DNA from: Pseudomonadota bacterium
GTDB lineage: Bacteria; Pseudomonadota; Gammaproteobacteria; Xanthomonadales; Ahniellaceae
DNA length: 64,000 nt
Direction of reading: 5' to 3'
Assembly: GCA_022843465.1 (NCBI GenBank)
Contig: JALHNO010000018.1
Location: forward strand, 1-64,000
This document shows, in pieces, positions 34,656 through 43,316 of this stretch. The notes beneath the pieces were generated by a model. It worked only from the letters and a program-made list of their open reading frames with translations, was not told the DNA's origin and made no database searches. Position 1 is the stretch's first letter; each line of letters opens with the position of its first letter. A program made the translations under genes and the position numbers.

Positions 34656-35974
34656 ACCGGGTGCGCAGCAGCCTGCGCGATGCCGCCGCACCGGTTTCGG
34701 TGAAGCCTTTCTGGCAGGCCCTGCCGGGCATCATCGCCTACCCCTTGCAGCCAGCCGCCCTGGGCATGCTGGCCTTGCTGGCCCTGCTGCGTCTGCTCGA
34801 CCCGCTGATTGGTTTCATCACCAACTACATGATTTTCAGCACACTGGCGATTGCCTTTGTGCATTTCATGATTTCGATGGCGCTCTATCGCTACGCAGTG
34901 CAGGCCCTGCTCAATACCTCGGAGGGCCGATTGAATGCGCCCGAGTACAGCATCGGAATCGAGGACCATCAGGCCGCCGATCAGCTGCGTCTGCAGGTGC
35001 TGTTCGTGCTGGCCAGCATCCTCATCGCGTTTTTCGCGGGATGGAAGATCGGCATGCTGACGGCACTGGTGATCGCCCTGATTACACCGGCTGCCACGAT
35101 TTCCCTGTTCATGCAACGCAGTCTGCTGCTGGCACTCAGCCCGCTCACCTGGTTCGAGGCGATGCGTGGACTCGGCAGCCGCTACCTGGCGCTGGCGGCA
35201 CTGTGCCTGCTGTATGCGCTGTTGCAACTGGCGGCGCTCGCCGTGCTGCCACAGGTGCTGCCGCGATGGCTGGCGGTGCCCCTGTTCTGGTTCGTCTGCC
35301 ACTACACCATCGTCGCCAGTTTTCATGCCATGGGCTACGTACTGCTGCTCGATCAAAGCGAGCGCGGTTACGTGGCGAAGCCGGATGTACGCCTGCCGGA
35401 CAATCGTCATCTAGTCGATGCCGACCACGAAATACAGGCGGAGGCCGAGGCATTGGCCAAGCACGACGCCGCCGCGGCTATCAGGCTGCTTGCCAGTCAT
35501 ATCGAGCGCAATGGCGGTACCCGAGGGACGCATCAGCGCTATCGCAATCTGTTGATCCAGGCTGGCGACCAGCAGGCCCTGAGCCAGCACAGCCGGCGCT
35601 ACATTGATGTACTGATGGCGCAGGGAGCGCAGACCGAGGCTATCCGACTGTTCGAGGCGCAGTTGTCACAGGAACCCGACTACTGCCCATCGCAGCCGGA
35701 GGATGTGCGGCCGCTGGTCACTGCCGCGGCCAAGCTCGGGCGCAACGGGCAGGCGCTGCAACTGATTCGCACCTCAATGTTGCGCTTTCCCAGGCACAGC
35801 GAGCTGATCGGAAATGTCCTGCTGGGCGCCCGCATCCTCGCCGAGAAACACGGCGACATGGCCGCTGCCCGCGCCCTGCTGCTGGAAATCCCGGATCGCC
35901 ATCACAGCCATGCCGACTACAGCGCGGTGCAGACCTATCTGGAGTTTCTGCAGCGGCAGCAGCCAGCGCCCTGA
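34652..35974 (+). CDS. Multi-pass membrane protein with C-terminal repeat domain
   Basis: A 440-residue protein of unknown function. Five or six membrane segments lie between about 38 and 240 (FFAGWKIGMLTALVIALIT is one). The last 190 residues are helical repeats of TPR type (HDAAAAIRLLASHIERNGG, AQTEAIRLFEAQLSQEP and following). It starts with GTG overlapping the dnaG stop by 4 bp, so the two are translationally coupled although no functional link is known. Confidence 0.8.
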   Translation: MNRVRSSLRDAAAPVSVKPFWQALPGIIAYPLQPAALGMLALLALLRLLDPLIGFITNYMIFSTLAIAFVHFMISMALYRYAVQALLNTSEGRLNAPEYSIGIEDHQAADQLRLQVLFVLASILIAFFAGWKIGMLTALVIALITPAATISLFMQRSLLLALSPLTWFEAMRGLGSRYLALAALCLLYALLQLAALAVLPQVLPRWLAVPLFWFVCHYTIVASFHAMGYVLLLDQSERGYVAKPDVRLPDNRHLVDADHEIQAEAEALAKHDAAAAIRLLASHIERNGGTRGTHQRYRNLLIQAGDQQALSQHSRRYIDVLMAQGAQTEAIRLFEAQLSQEPDYCPSQPEDVRPLVTAAAKLGRNGQALQLIRTSMLRFPRHSELIGNVLLGARILAEKHGDMAAARALLLEIPDRHHSHADYSAVQTYLEFLQRQQPAP

Positions 35975-36006
35975 TGCAGTGATCACCTGGTCCGGTCGAC
36001 GTTTGC

Positions 36007-36897
36007 TCAGGCTAACTGGCGTGGCAGGGCCAGATAATGATCGACCAGCAGGAAGGCAAACAGCACCATCAGGTAGATGATCGAGTAGCGGAACACTTCC
36101 ATCGCAAACAGCTCACTCGGCGGCTTCAGCAGGCGGATCGCGTAATAAAGAAAGCCCAAGCCGAGCACAATCGCCCCACCCAGATAGATCAGGCCGCTCA
36201 TGCCGGCGAACCACGGCATCAGGGTGATCAGAAACAGCAGGATCGTGTAGTACAGCACATGCGCGCGGGTGTACTCGACGCCATGGGTGATCGGCAGCAT
36301 CGGTACCGCGGCGCGGGCGTAGTCCTCGCGGCGATAGATTGCCAGCGCCCAGAAATGCGGCGGCGTCCAGATGAAGATGATCAGGAACAGCAGCAGGGCG
36401 TAGGCATGCACCTCGTTGGTCACCGCGGCCCAACCCAGTACCGGCGGCGCGGCGCCGGCAGCGCCGCCAATCACGATGTTCTGCGGCGTCGCGCGCTTGA
36501 GATACACGGTGTAGATCACTGCGTATCCGATCAATGAGAAGAATGTCAGCACAGCGGTCAGCACATTGACGAAGGCAACCAGGATCAGCATCGACAGCGC
36601 GCCGAGGACAACTGCGAACAGCAGTACCTGGCGCGTATTCAACTGGCCGGTAGGCAGCGGCCGGTGCTGGGTGCGCGCCATCAGGGCGTCTATGCGCTGA
36701 TCGAGCAGGTGGTTGATTGCAGCGGCCGACGCAGCCGCCAGCCAGATACCCAGACTGCCCCAGACCAGGGCAGGCCATGGTGGCAGGCCGGGCACGGCCA
36801 GCAACATGCCGACGATCGCCGTAAAGACGATCAGGGCGACCACCTTGGGCTTGGTCAGCGCAAAGAACTGGCCGGGTTTGAGATTCTGTACGTCCAT
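36007..36897 (-). CDS. cyoE: Protoheme IX farnesyltransferase (heme O synthase)
   Basis: Attaches farnesyl to heme B to form heme O in the inner membrane. The 296-residue UbiA-family protein has the prenyl-PP motif N-H-x2-D-x3-D at 62-70 and the second Asp-rich loop ([15 protein letters not shown]). It is the last gene of the heme A branch after ctaA, and converges on the dnaG-linked membrane gene. Confidence 0.96.
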   Translation of the reverse strand: MDVQNLKPGQFFALTKPKVVALIVFTAIVGMLLAVPGLPPWPALVWGSLGIWLAAASAAAINHLLDQRIDALMARTQHRPLPTGQLNTRQVLLFAVVLGALSMLILVAFVNVLTAVLTFFSLIGYAVIYTVYLKRATPQNIVIGGAAGAAPPVLGWAAVTNEVHAYALLLFLIIFIWTPPHFWALAIYRREDYARAAVPMLPITHGVEYTRAHVLYYTILLFLITLMPWFAGMSGLIYLGGAIVLGLGFLYYAIRLLKPPSELFAMEVFRYSIIYLMVLFAFLLVDHYLALPRQLA

Positions 36898-37030
36898 GTG
36901 GGCGCTCTGTGTAAGGCGCCGCTGGGCGCGCCTGGTTGATGCGGCGGGCAGCGGGCGCTTTCGGGAGACCCTAGTGTAGTGCCTGACTGGCTATTCCCAT
37001 CTGCGCGGCTTTGGTGGCAGCGTCCCGAGC

Positions 37031-38164
37031 TCATGGGTCGGAAGTACGCGGCGTAATCCGTGCCAGCAGCACCAGCAGACTCAGCAGAAGCACAGCCGCC
37101 ACCGCATTGTGTGCCACCGCCACGTGCAGGGGCAGACCCAGCATGACATTGGCGATCCCGAGTCCGATCTGTGCCAGCAGGGCGAGCAGCAGGATCCAAC
37201 CGGGCAGGGCCAGCACCCGCGTCCGGATCGCCCGCAGCGCCAGCATCAGCAGGTGTCCGGCAACGAGGACGGCGAACAAGCGGTGCGTCATCTGGATGGC
37301 GGTACGCGCCGGGCCATCGAGCACGCCGCCTTCGTAGTCGACACCGATGCCGCGCCAGAGCACGAAGCCCTGGGCAAAATCCATCTGCGGCCACCACGAG
37401 CCCAGACACTGCGGAAAATCCGTGCCACAACTCCAGGCGGCATAGTTCGCACTGGTCCAGCCTCCGAGTGCGATCTGCAGGGTCAACAGACACAGACCGG
37501 AAATCACCAGGCCACGTCGCAGCAGGACTTCGCCCGGCTGCGCCGCGACACCGTACAGTCGCAGCAGCAGCCATGTCAGCAGGGCGAGGGTCGTCAGTCC
37601 GCCCAGCAAGTGCGCGGTGACCACGATCGGCTTCAGCAGCCAGGTGACCGTCCACATGCCCAGCAGGGCCTGAAAGATGATCACCATCAGGATCAGGCTG
37701 CCCAGACGCGCGTAATCGCCACCGCGCCAGCGCAGGGCCGACCACAGCAGGATCAGCTCGCCGAGGCTGGCGACGACGATGGCAGCGCCGTAGTGCTGCT
37801 TGATGTAAAGCGGAATCGAAATTGCGACCAGTGCCGCAGCCGACACGATCCGCAGCCAAGCGTGCTGGCGCTGACGGGCGGCTACCAGGGCGATCAGCAG
37901 CACCAGAACGCCGAGCAGGGCAGCAATATGACGATGAAACTGTTCGCGCCAGGCCTTGTGGGTCTCAACGGCACGCTCGAAAGCGGCGTTCGCCTGGGCG
38001 ATCTCATGATCGGCCTTGGGCCAGGTGACCTTGCCGTAGCAAGTCGGCCAGTCCGGGCAACTGAGGCCAGCATTGGACAGGCGGACGAAGGCACCGAAGA
38101 CGATGACGACCATGGCAAGGGCGACGGCGAGTACGGTGAGGCGGCGCAGCATTGGGCTGTTCAT
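37031..38164 (-). CDS. ctaA: Heme A synthase
   Basis: Oxidises heme O to heme A for cytochrome aa3. The 377-residue COX15/CtaA protein has eight membrane segments, the N-terminal FVRLSNAGLSCPDWPTCYG loop with a Cys pair and the heme-ligand His in EQFHRHIAALLG. ATG 38164 follows GGGGGAG at 8 bases; the 15-residue upstream extension from GTG is less likely. cyoE follows 133 bp downstream. Confidence 0.95.
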   Translation of the reverse strand: MNSPMLRRLTVLAVALAMVVIVFGAFVRLSNAGLSCPDWPTCYGKVTWPKADHEIAQANAAFERAVETHKAWREQFHRHIAALLGVLVLLIALVAARQRQHAWLRIVSAAALVAISIPLYIKQHYGAAIVVASLGELILLWSALRWRGGDYARLGSLILMVIIFQALLGMWTVTWLLKPIVVTAHLLGGLTTLALLTWLLLRLYGVAAQPGEVLLRRGLVISGLCLLTLQIALGGWTSANYAAWSCGTDFPQCLGSWWPQMDFAQGFVLWRGIGVDYEGGVLDGPARTAIQMTHRLFAVLVAGHLLMLALRAIRTRVLALPGWILLLALLAQIGLGIANVMLGLPLHVAVAHNAVAAVLLLSLLVLLARITPRTSDP

Positions 38165-38293
38165 CGATTCAGCTCCCCCGGCGGAGTCGCCCGCCTGGCA
38201 TGGGTCCACGTTGTCTTTGGAATCCTGACAGACCGGATGCCTTGCTGGCGCGAAGACGGCGCGCGCCGACTGCGATCCGCCAGTGCAACAACT

Positions 38294-38842
38294 TCACTTC
38301 AGCAGTTTGCCGAGATCCTTGCGGACACCACTGAAATCGGCATCCTCCGGATAGCGAAGCACGACATAGCCGTTGGGATCGACCAGCGCCAGCCGGGGCG
38401 CCTGCTGCGGGCGCGGCAATGCGGCAGCGACCGACGCTTCGACCGGCTGGGACAGCAGGTAGACACCGGACTCACTGCCAAGGGCTGCGCCTTCCGGCAG
38501 CGGATCGACCACGGCGATCCGCAGTTTGATGGCGTTGCGGGCCAGTGCAGTGCGCAGATTGGGCACCAGATCGAGCTGCGTGCGGCAGCCGGCGATGCAC
38601 TGCTCGGGCAGGCGAACCAGCAGGGTCCAGTACCATTCCGGCGGCGTCTTCCAGGGGAACGCGCTGGCATCCTTGAGTTGTACCGGCGCGAGCGGCACTG
38701 GCGGCGTCACCAGTTCACCATAGTTCTTGCGCCCGCTCGGCATCCAGCCCAGCTTGTTCAGCAGCATCGAGGCCAGAAAGGGCGTGGCAAAACACAGGCC
38801 GACCAGCAACAGCACACGGCGACCGCGATGGGGCTTACTCAT
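38294..38842 (-). CDS. SCO-like oxidase assembly protein
   Basis: A 182-residue protein with one N-terminal membrane helix (about 9-28) and a periplasmic thioredoxin-like domain. C82-x3-C86 (CIAGC) matches the copper-binding pair of SCO proteins, but the distant copper-ligand His is not evident; the C-terminal half ends in RLALVDPNGYVVLRYP, typical of the fold. It is placed between SURF1 and ctaA with an 8-bp overlap with SURF1, so a role in cytochrome oxidase copper or thiol handling is likely. Confidence 0.75.
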   Translation of the reverse strand: MSKPHRGRRVLLLVGLCFATPFLASMLLNKLGWMPSGRKNYGELVTPPVPLAPVQLKDASAFPWKTPPEWYWTLLVRLPEQCIAGCRTQLDLVPNLRTALARNAIKLRIAVVDPLPEGAALGSESGVYLLSQPVEASVAAALPRPQQAPRLALVDPNGYVVLRYPEDADFSGVRKDLGKLLK

Positions 38843-39572
38843 TCGGAGATCCTTTGCGAGGGCGATGCCAAAGTACGAAGAACACGAGCGTACCCACGGC
38901 GAAGCTGAGCCATTGCAGGGCGTAGCCGCGATGCTTGTCAGCCGACAGGCCCGGCAAGCGCCAGACACGCTCGAAACCGCTGCCCGCTTCCGCTGGCAAT
39001 TGCACGACCCACGATTGCAAGGCGGGGCGTTTCAGCACTGCGGCCAGTTCGGCCGGTTCAATCCGGGTCACCAGCAATGGCCGCCCATCATCCGCCGGCA
39101 CTGCCGATCCGGCCAGGCGCAATCCGGAAGCCGGCGGCTCGGCCAGCAGGGCTTCCGTATCGAGTTGTTCCGGCAGTTCGGGAATCAGCGCGGGCTGACG
39201 CCGGCTGGCATCGCTGGCGAGCCAGCCAAGATCGACCAGCACCTGCCTTCCGGTCACATCATCGAGGACTGCATAGACCTGGACACCAAAGCGGCTGTCG
39301 CGCACCTGATTGTCGAGCAGAATCAGCCGCGCGCGATCGAGTTCACCCTGGACCCGGACGCGTTCGAAGCCCTGCACCGCGGGCGCAGCGAGCGCTGAGG
39401 CAAGATCGCGCCGCGCCGGCTCCAGCAGTGCCGCCGCAAATTCGCTGGCGCGAAGCTCCTTGGCGGCGGCGCGCTGCCACTGCCAGTTGGCCGCACTCAG
39501 AAAAACACCGACCATGCCCGCGAACACGAGGACAACGGCAAGCCGCGGCCGCCGCCATCGCGAACGGCTCAC
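38835..39572 (-). CDS. SURF1 family cytochrome oxidase assembly protein
   Basis: Helps insert heme A into subunit I. The 245-residue product has two membrane helices at the ends (about 11-30 and 220-238) around a periplasmic domain. Family signatures FERVRVQGELD, VLVDLGWL and GYALQWLSFA are present. The start is GTG at 39572. It begins the SURF1, SCO-like, ctaA, cyoE unit. Confidence 0.92.
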   Translation of the reverse strand: MSRSRWRRPRLAVVLVFAGMVGVFLSAANWQWQRAAAKELRASEFAAALLEPARRDLASALAAPAVQGFERVRVQGELDRARLILLDNQVRDSRFGVQVYAVLDDVTGRQVLVDLGWLASDASRRQPALIPELPEQLDTEALLAEPPASGLRLAGSAVPADDGRPLLVTRIEPAELAAVLKRPALQSWVVQLPAEAGSGFERVWRLPGLSADKHRGYALQWLSFAVGTLVFFVLWHRPRKGSPNE

Positions 39573-39585
39573 GGACGGCCCCCGC

Positions 39586-39591
39586 TATACT
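39586..39591 (+). promoter_or_regulatory. -10 box for the DUF2909 gene
   Basis: CTATACTG with TATACT (five of six), divergent from SURF1; transcription would start near 39598 with a 46-nt leader. No -35 box is recognisable. Confidence 0.35.
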
Positions 39592-39643
39592 GTCCGGCAC
39601 ACTGCCGATGTCGAAAGGCGCACTTCATGCTGGGACAGACTCT

Positions 39644-39853
39644 ATGCAAAAGCTACTGATCATCGCCGTGTTTCTGGTGATCCTGTACAACCTGGGGGCC
39701 GGGCTGTACTACATGATGACCGACAAGGGCACGACCAATCGAACCGTCAACGCGCTGACCCGACGCATTGCGATATCGGTCGGCCTGGTGCTGCTGATCG
39801 CTTTTGCCGCCTGGATGGGCTGGATCGAACCGCACGGGATCCGGGTCGGATAG
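39644..39853 (+). CDS. DUF2909 twin-transmembrane small protein
   Basis: A 69-residue protein with two membrane helices (about 3-24 and 45-62) joined by a polar loop (TDKGTTNRTVNALTRR). This is the compact DUF2909 plan. Such genes are usually found inside cytochrome c oxidase loci near ctaE and SURF1, as here, so an assembly role is likely. ATG 39644 lies inside a much longer frame that is mostly the shadow of SURF1. Confidence 0.85.
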   Translation: MQKLLIIAVFLVILYNLGAGLYYMMTDKGTTNRTVNALTRRIAISVGLVLLIAFAAWMGWIEPHGIRVG

Positions 39854-39925
39854 CTGGGCAGCCCGACCCGGCCAATTGCGCCCCGGTCCAGCACAAGAGC
39901 ATGCCGCCGGGGTGTTTGCGACGAT

Positions 39926-39954
39926 CACGGAGCGCGCAGCAATGGCGCTCCGTG
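39926..39954. terminator. Bidirectional terminator candidate between DUF2909 and ctaE
   Basis: CACGGAGCGC (39926-39935) and its exact complement (39945-39954) form a 10-bp stem with a 9-base loop, between two convergent stops. No strong T-tract follows on either strand, only GGTTGCT on the plus side. Confidence 0.5.
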
Positions 39955-39963
39955 GGTTGCTGA

Positions 39964-40845
39964 TCAGAGCACGTAGACGAACAGGAACAGGCCGAGCCAG
40001 ACCACGTCGACGAAGTGCCAGTACCAGGCAATCGCCTCGAATCCGAAGTGGTTGTCGCGGCTGAAGTGACCCCTGGCGCAACGGAACCAGGCGACGATCA
40101 GCATGATCGTTCCGAGCGTCACATGCATGCCGTGGAACCCGGTCAACATGAAGAACGTGCTGCCATAAATACCCGAACCGAGCGTGAGGCCAAGCTCGTG
40201 GTAGGCGTGCATGTACTCGATCGCCTGGTAGTACAGGAAGGCCGAGCCGAGCAGGACCGTGGCGCCGAGCCAGATCAGCAGGCTGGTGCGTTGACCGGCG
40301 CGCAGCGCGTGGTGCGCGATCGTGATGGTAACGCCCGAAGAAAGCAGCAGCAGGGTATTGACCAGGGGCAGACCCCAGGGGCCGATCGTGCTGAAGCTGC
40401 CACCCACCTGGCCCGGACCATTGGTCGGCCAGGTCGCACTGTATCCACTCCAGATGAACTCGTTGGTCAGCGCGCCATCACCCTCACCACCCAGCCACGG
40501 CACCGACAGCGAACGCGCGTAGAACAGGGCACCAAAGAACGCCGCAAAGAACATGACCTCGGAGAAAATGAACCAGATCATGCCCATGCGGAAACTGACA
40601 TCGACCTGACGGTTGTAGAAACCCTTGACCGATTCGCGGATGACATCGCCGAACCAGCCGAACAGCATGGCGATCATCGCCGCGATACCGGCCAGCATGA
40701 TCCACTTGCCACCGGCCGCATGATTGACGCTCATTGCAGCGCCCAGCATGGTGGTGAACAGCGCCAGCGTCGCAATGATCGGCCAACGGCTGCCATGGGG
40801 TACGTAGTACAGGCTGGCGTCGTGGCTGGATTCTTGGTGTGCCAT
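39964..40845 (-). CDS. ctaE: Cytochrome c oxidase subunit III
   Basis: Core membrane subunit of the aa3-type terminal oxidase. 293 residues, about seven membrane helices, with the signatures WFIFSEVMFFAAFFGALFY and GFHGMHVTLGTIML and a C-terminal HFVDVVWLGLFLFVYV. The final gene of the oxidase unit, 14 bp after ctaG. Confidence 0.97.
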   Translation of the reverse strand: MAHQESSHDASLYYVPHGSRWPIIATLALFTTMLGAAMSVNHAAGGKWIMLAGIAAMIAMLFGWFGDVIRESVKGFYNRQVDVSFRMGMIWFIFSEVMFFAAFFGALFYARSLSVPWLGGEGDGALTNEFIWSGYSATWPTNGPGQVGGSFSTIGPWGLPLVNTLLLLSSGVTITIAHHALRAGQRTSLLIWLGATVLLGSAFLYYQAIEYMHAYHELGLTLGSGIYGSTFFMLTGFHGMHVTLGTIMLIVAWFRCARGHFSRDNHFGFEAIAWYWHFVDVVWLGLFLFVYVL

Positions 40846-40859
40846 GGGATTCCCCGATC

Positions 40860-41480
40860 TCAGATCTGGTGAGGTGGAACGGCCGCATCCTGCGTGGCGA
40901 CCGCTGAACTCGGTGCGGTCGCAGGCGCGTCGATGCGAAGCGGATTGAAGACGTAGCGAAAAGTGATCGTGCTGATGTCGGCGGGCAACTGATCATCCAG
41001 CATGAAGCGAACTGGCATCTGCCGCGATTCGCCGGCGAAAAGATGCTGTTCGGTGAAACAGAAGCACTCGGTCTTGGTCAGGTTGACTGACGCCCGGCTC
41101 GGCGCCACACCGAAGATCGCCTGGCCCGACATGCCGAGCGCACCGCGATTGGTCGCAGTAAAGACCACCTCGGTCAGCGCGCAGGGATGCACTTGCACGG
41201 TCTTGCGTTGACTGTCCAGCGCCCAGGGCAGATCGGCATGGATGCTGGTGTCAAACTCGACCGTGATCAGGCGACTGGTGTCGACACCGGTGCACACCGG
41301 AGGCGCTGTGGCGGTCTGCACCGGCTTGATCCCCAACACCTTCTCGCATAGCACATCGTAGAACGGGACCAGGGCAAAGCCGAAGCCGAAGGCCGCAACG
41401 GTCGCCAGCAGCGCCCATTTCAGTGTCCGGACGTTGCGCGCCCGAAGCGCATGGATTGTCGCATCGGCTGGCGGGTTCAT
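40860..41480 (-). CDS. ctaG: Cytochrome c oxidase copper chaperone Cox11/CtaG
   Basis: Delivers copper to the CuB site of subunit I. The 206-residue protein has an N-terminal membrane helix (about 20-40) and a periplasmic domain with the copper pair C139-F-C141 (ECFCF). The conserved FYDVLCEKVLG after the helix is also present. Overlaps the upstream 43-codon gene by 4 bp. Confidence 0.96.
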   Translation of the reverse strand: MNPPADATIHALRARNVRTLKWALLATVAAFGFGFALVPFYDVLCEKVLGIKPVQTATAPPVCTGVDTSRLITVEFDTSIHADLPWALDSQRKTVQVHPCALTEVVFTATNRGALGMSGQAIFGVAPSRASVNLTKTECFCFTEQHLFAGESRQMPVRFMLDDQLPADISTITFRYVFNPLRIDAPATAPSSAVATQDAAVPPHQI

Positions 41481-41608
41481 GCGCGCAGCACTCCGCCCAG
41501 CCAGAACAGCGCGTAGACGCTCGCTGCGGCGAGCGCGACCAGCACGCCGGTCCTACGTGCGCGGGCACGTCGCTGGGCGAGTTCGTCAGGTTCAATACGC
41601 GGTGACAT
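41477..41608 (-). CDS. Small oxidase assembly-type membrane protein (43 aa)
   Basis: A 43-codon gene: an Arg-rich N-terminal half (ELAQRRARARRTG) and a single membrane helix (about 21-40, ending FWLGGVLRA). ATG 41608 is 48 bp after ctaD, and the stop overlaps the ctaG ATG by 4 bp, so it is translationally coupled. Tiny proteins of this plan between ctaD and ctaG are known in proteobacteria as cytochrome oxidase small assembly proteins. It is easily missed because of its length. Confidence 0.75.
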   Translation of the reverse strand: MSPRIEPDELAQRRARARRTGVLVALAAASVYALFWLGGVLRA

Positions 41609-41656
41609 CTTCAGAATTCCAGATTGAGCGTGACCGGTGCAGGGCCGGTCGCAGGG

Positions 41657-43306
41657 TCAATGGGTCACGTCGCCATGGGCGAGCTTGCTGTCGTCGATGA
41701 CCGGCGGCGTGGTGAAGCTGTGATAGGGCGCCGGCGAGCTGAGCGTCCACTCAAGTCCGTGCGAGCCTTCCCATACGCCGTCGCTTGCCTTGGCGCCGCG
41801 CTTGCGCACGCAGACATCGAACACGATCCAGGCGAACAGCAGCTGGGTGATGCCGAAACCGAAACCGCCGATCGAGGACCAGAGATTGAAATCGGCGAAC
41901 ACCACGTTGTAGTCGGGAATCCGGCGCGGCATGCCGGCCAGGCCCAGGAAATGCTGCGGGAAAAACAGCAGATTGACGAAGAACGTCGACAGCCAGAAAT
42001 GCCATTTGCCGAGCTTCTCGTTGTAGTGACGTCCGGTCCACTTGGGCAGCCAGTAGTAAGTCGCCGCCATGATCGAGAAGATCGCACCGGTGACCAGCAC
42101 GTAGTGGAAATGCGCGACCACGAAGTAGGTGTCGTGGTACTGGAAATCCGCCGGCACGATCGCCAGCATCAGACCGGAGAATCCGCCGATGGTAAACATG
42201 ATGACGAAGCCGACCGCGAACAGCATCGGCGTCTCGAAGCTCATCGAGCCTTCCCACATCGTGAACACCCAGTTGAATACCTTGATGCCGGTCGGGATCG
42301 CGATCAGCATGGTCGCGTACATGAAGAAGATCTCGCCGCCCAGCGGCATGCCCACGGTGAACATGTGGTGGGCCCAGACGATGAAGGACAGGAAGGCGAT
42401 CGAGGCGATCGCGTAGACCATCGCCTGATAGCCGAACAGCTGCTTGCGGGCGAAGGTCGGAATGATCTCGGAGACGATACCGAACGCGGGCAGGATCATG
42501 ATGTAGACCTCGGGATGCCCGAAGAACCAGAAGATGTGCTGGAACATCACTGGGTCGCCACCGCCGGCCGCATTGAAGAAGCTGGTACCGAAGAACTTGT
42601 CGGTCAGCAGCATGGTGACTGCGCCGGCCAGCACCGGCATCACCGCGATCAGCAGGAAGGCGGTAATCAGCCAGGACCAGACGAACACCGGCATCTTCAG
42701 CAGATCCATACCCGGCGCGCGCATGTTCAGGATGGTCGCGATGATATTGATCGCACCCATGATCGAGCTGATGCCCATCATGTGAATGGCGAAGATGGTG
42801 AAGGCGACATTGTCACCGCCCTGGATCGAAAGCGGCGGATACAGCGTCCAGCCACCGGCCGGGCCACCGCCGCCGATGCCGAAGAACAGATACAGCGCCA
42901 GCGGCAGCAGCAGCAGGGTAAACGCGAACGGCATGATCCAGAACGACCAGTTGTTCATGCGCGGCAGGGCCATGTCCGGCGCACCCACCATCATCGGGAT
43001 CATCCAGTTGGCGAGGCCGACGAAGGCCGGCATCACCGCGCCAAAGATCATCACCAGCGCATGCATCGTGGTCATCTGGTTGAAGACTTCCGGATGTACC
43101 AGCTGCAGGCCGGGCTGGAACAACTCGGCGCGGATCACCAGGGCCATGGCGCCGCCGATGAAGAACATGATCAGCGAGAACACCAGGTACATCGTGCCGA
43201 TGTCCTTGTGATTGGTCGCGTACAGCCAGCGGTTGATGAAACCCTGCGGCTTGTGGTCGTGGTCGTCGTGATGACCAGCGTCGTGCGTGGCGGTTGCGTA
43301 GGCCAT
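41657..43306 (-). CDS. ctaD: Cytochrome c oxidase subunit I
   Basis: Catalytic subunit with heme a, heme a3 and CuB; reduces O2 and pumps protons. 549 residues, twelve membrane helices. The HPEVYIMILPAFG motif with the His-Tyr pair, the WAHHMF His pair and HFHYV are present. The N-terminus (HDDHDHKPQG) is His/Asp-rich. It lies 10 bp after ctaC. Confidence 0.98.
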   Translation of the reverse strand: MAYATATHDAGHHDDHDHKPQGFINRWLYATNHKDIGTMYLVFSLIMFFIGGAMALVIRAELFQPGLQLVHPEVFNQMTTMHALVMIFGAVMPAFVGLANWMIPMMVGAPDMALPRMNNWSFWIMPFAFTLLLLPLALYLFFGIGGGGPAGGWTLYPPLSIQGGDNVAFTIFAIHMMGISSIMGAINIIATILNMRAPGMDLLKMPVFVWSWLITAFLLIAVMPVLAGAVTMLLTDKFFGTSFFNAAGGGDPVMFQHIFWFFGHPEVYIMILPAFGIVSEIIPTFARKQLFGYQAMVYAIASIAFLSFIVWAHHMFTVGMPLGGEIFFMYATMLIAIPTGIKVFNWVFTMWEGSMSFETPMLFAVGFVIMFTIGGFSGLMLAIVPADFQYHDTYFVVAHFHYVLVTGAIFSIMAATYYWLPKWTGRHYNEKLGKWHFWLSTFFVNLLFFPQHFLGLAGMPRRIPDYNVVFADFNLWSSIGGFGFGITQLLFAWIVFDVCVRKRGAKASDGVWEGSHGLEWTLSSPAPYHSFTTPPVIDDSKLAHGDVTH

Positions 43307-43316
43307 GACCTTTCCC

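Noticed and set aside
37109-38908. 599-residue open frame on the plus strand
   Set aside because: Antisense to ctaA and the SCO-like gene; Gln/Arg-rich and without any recognisable feature.
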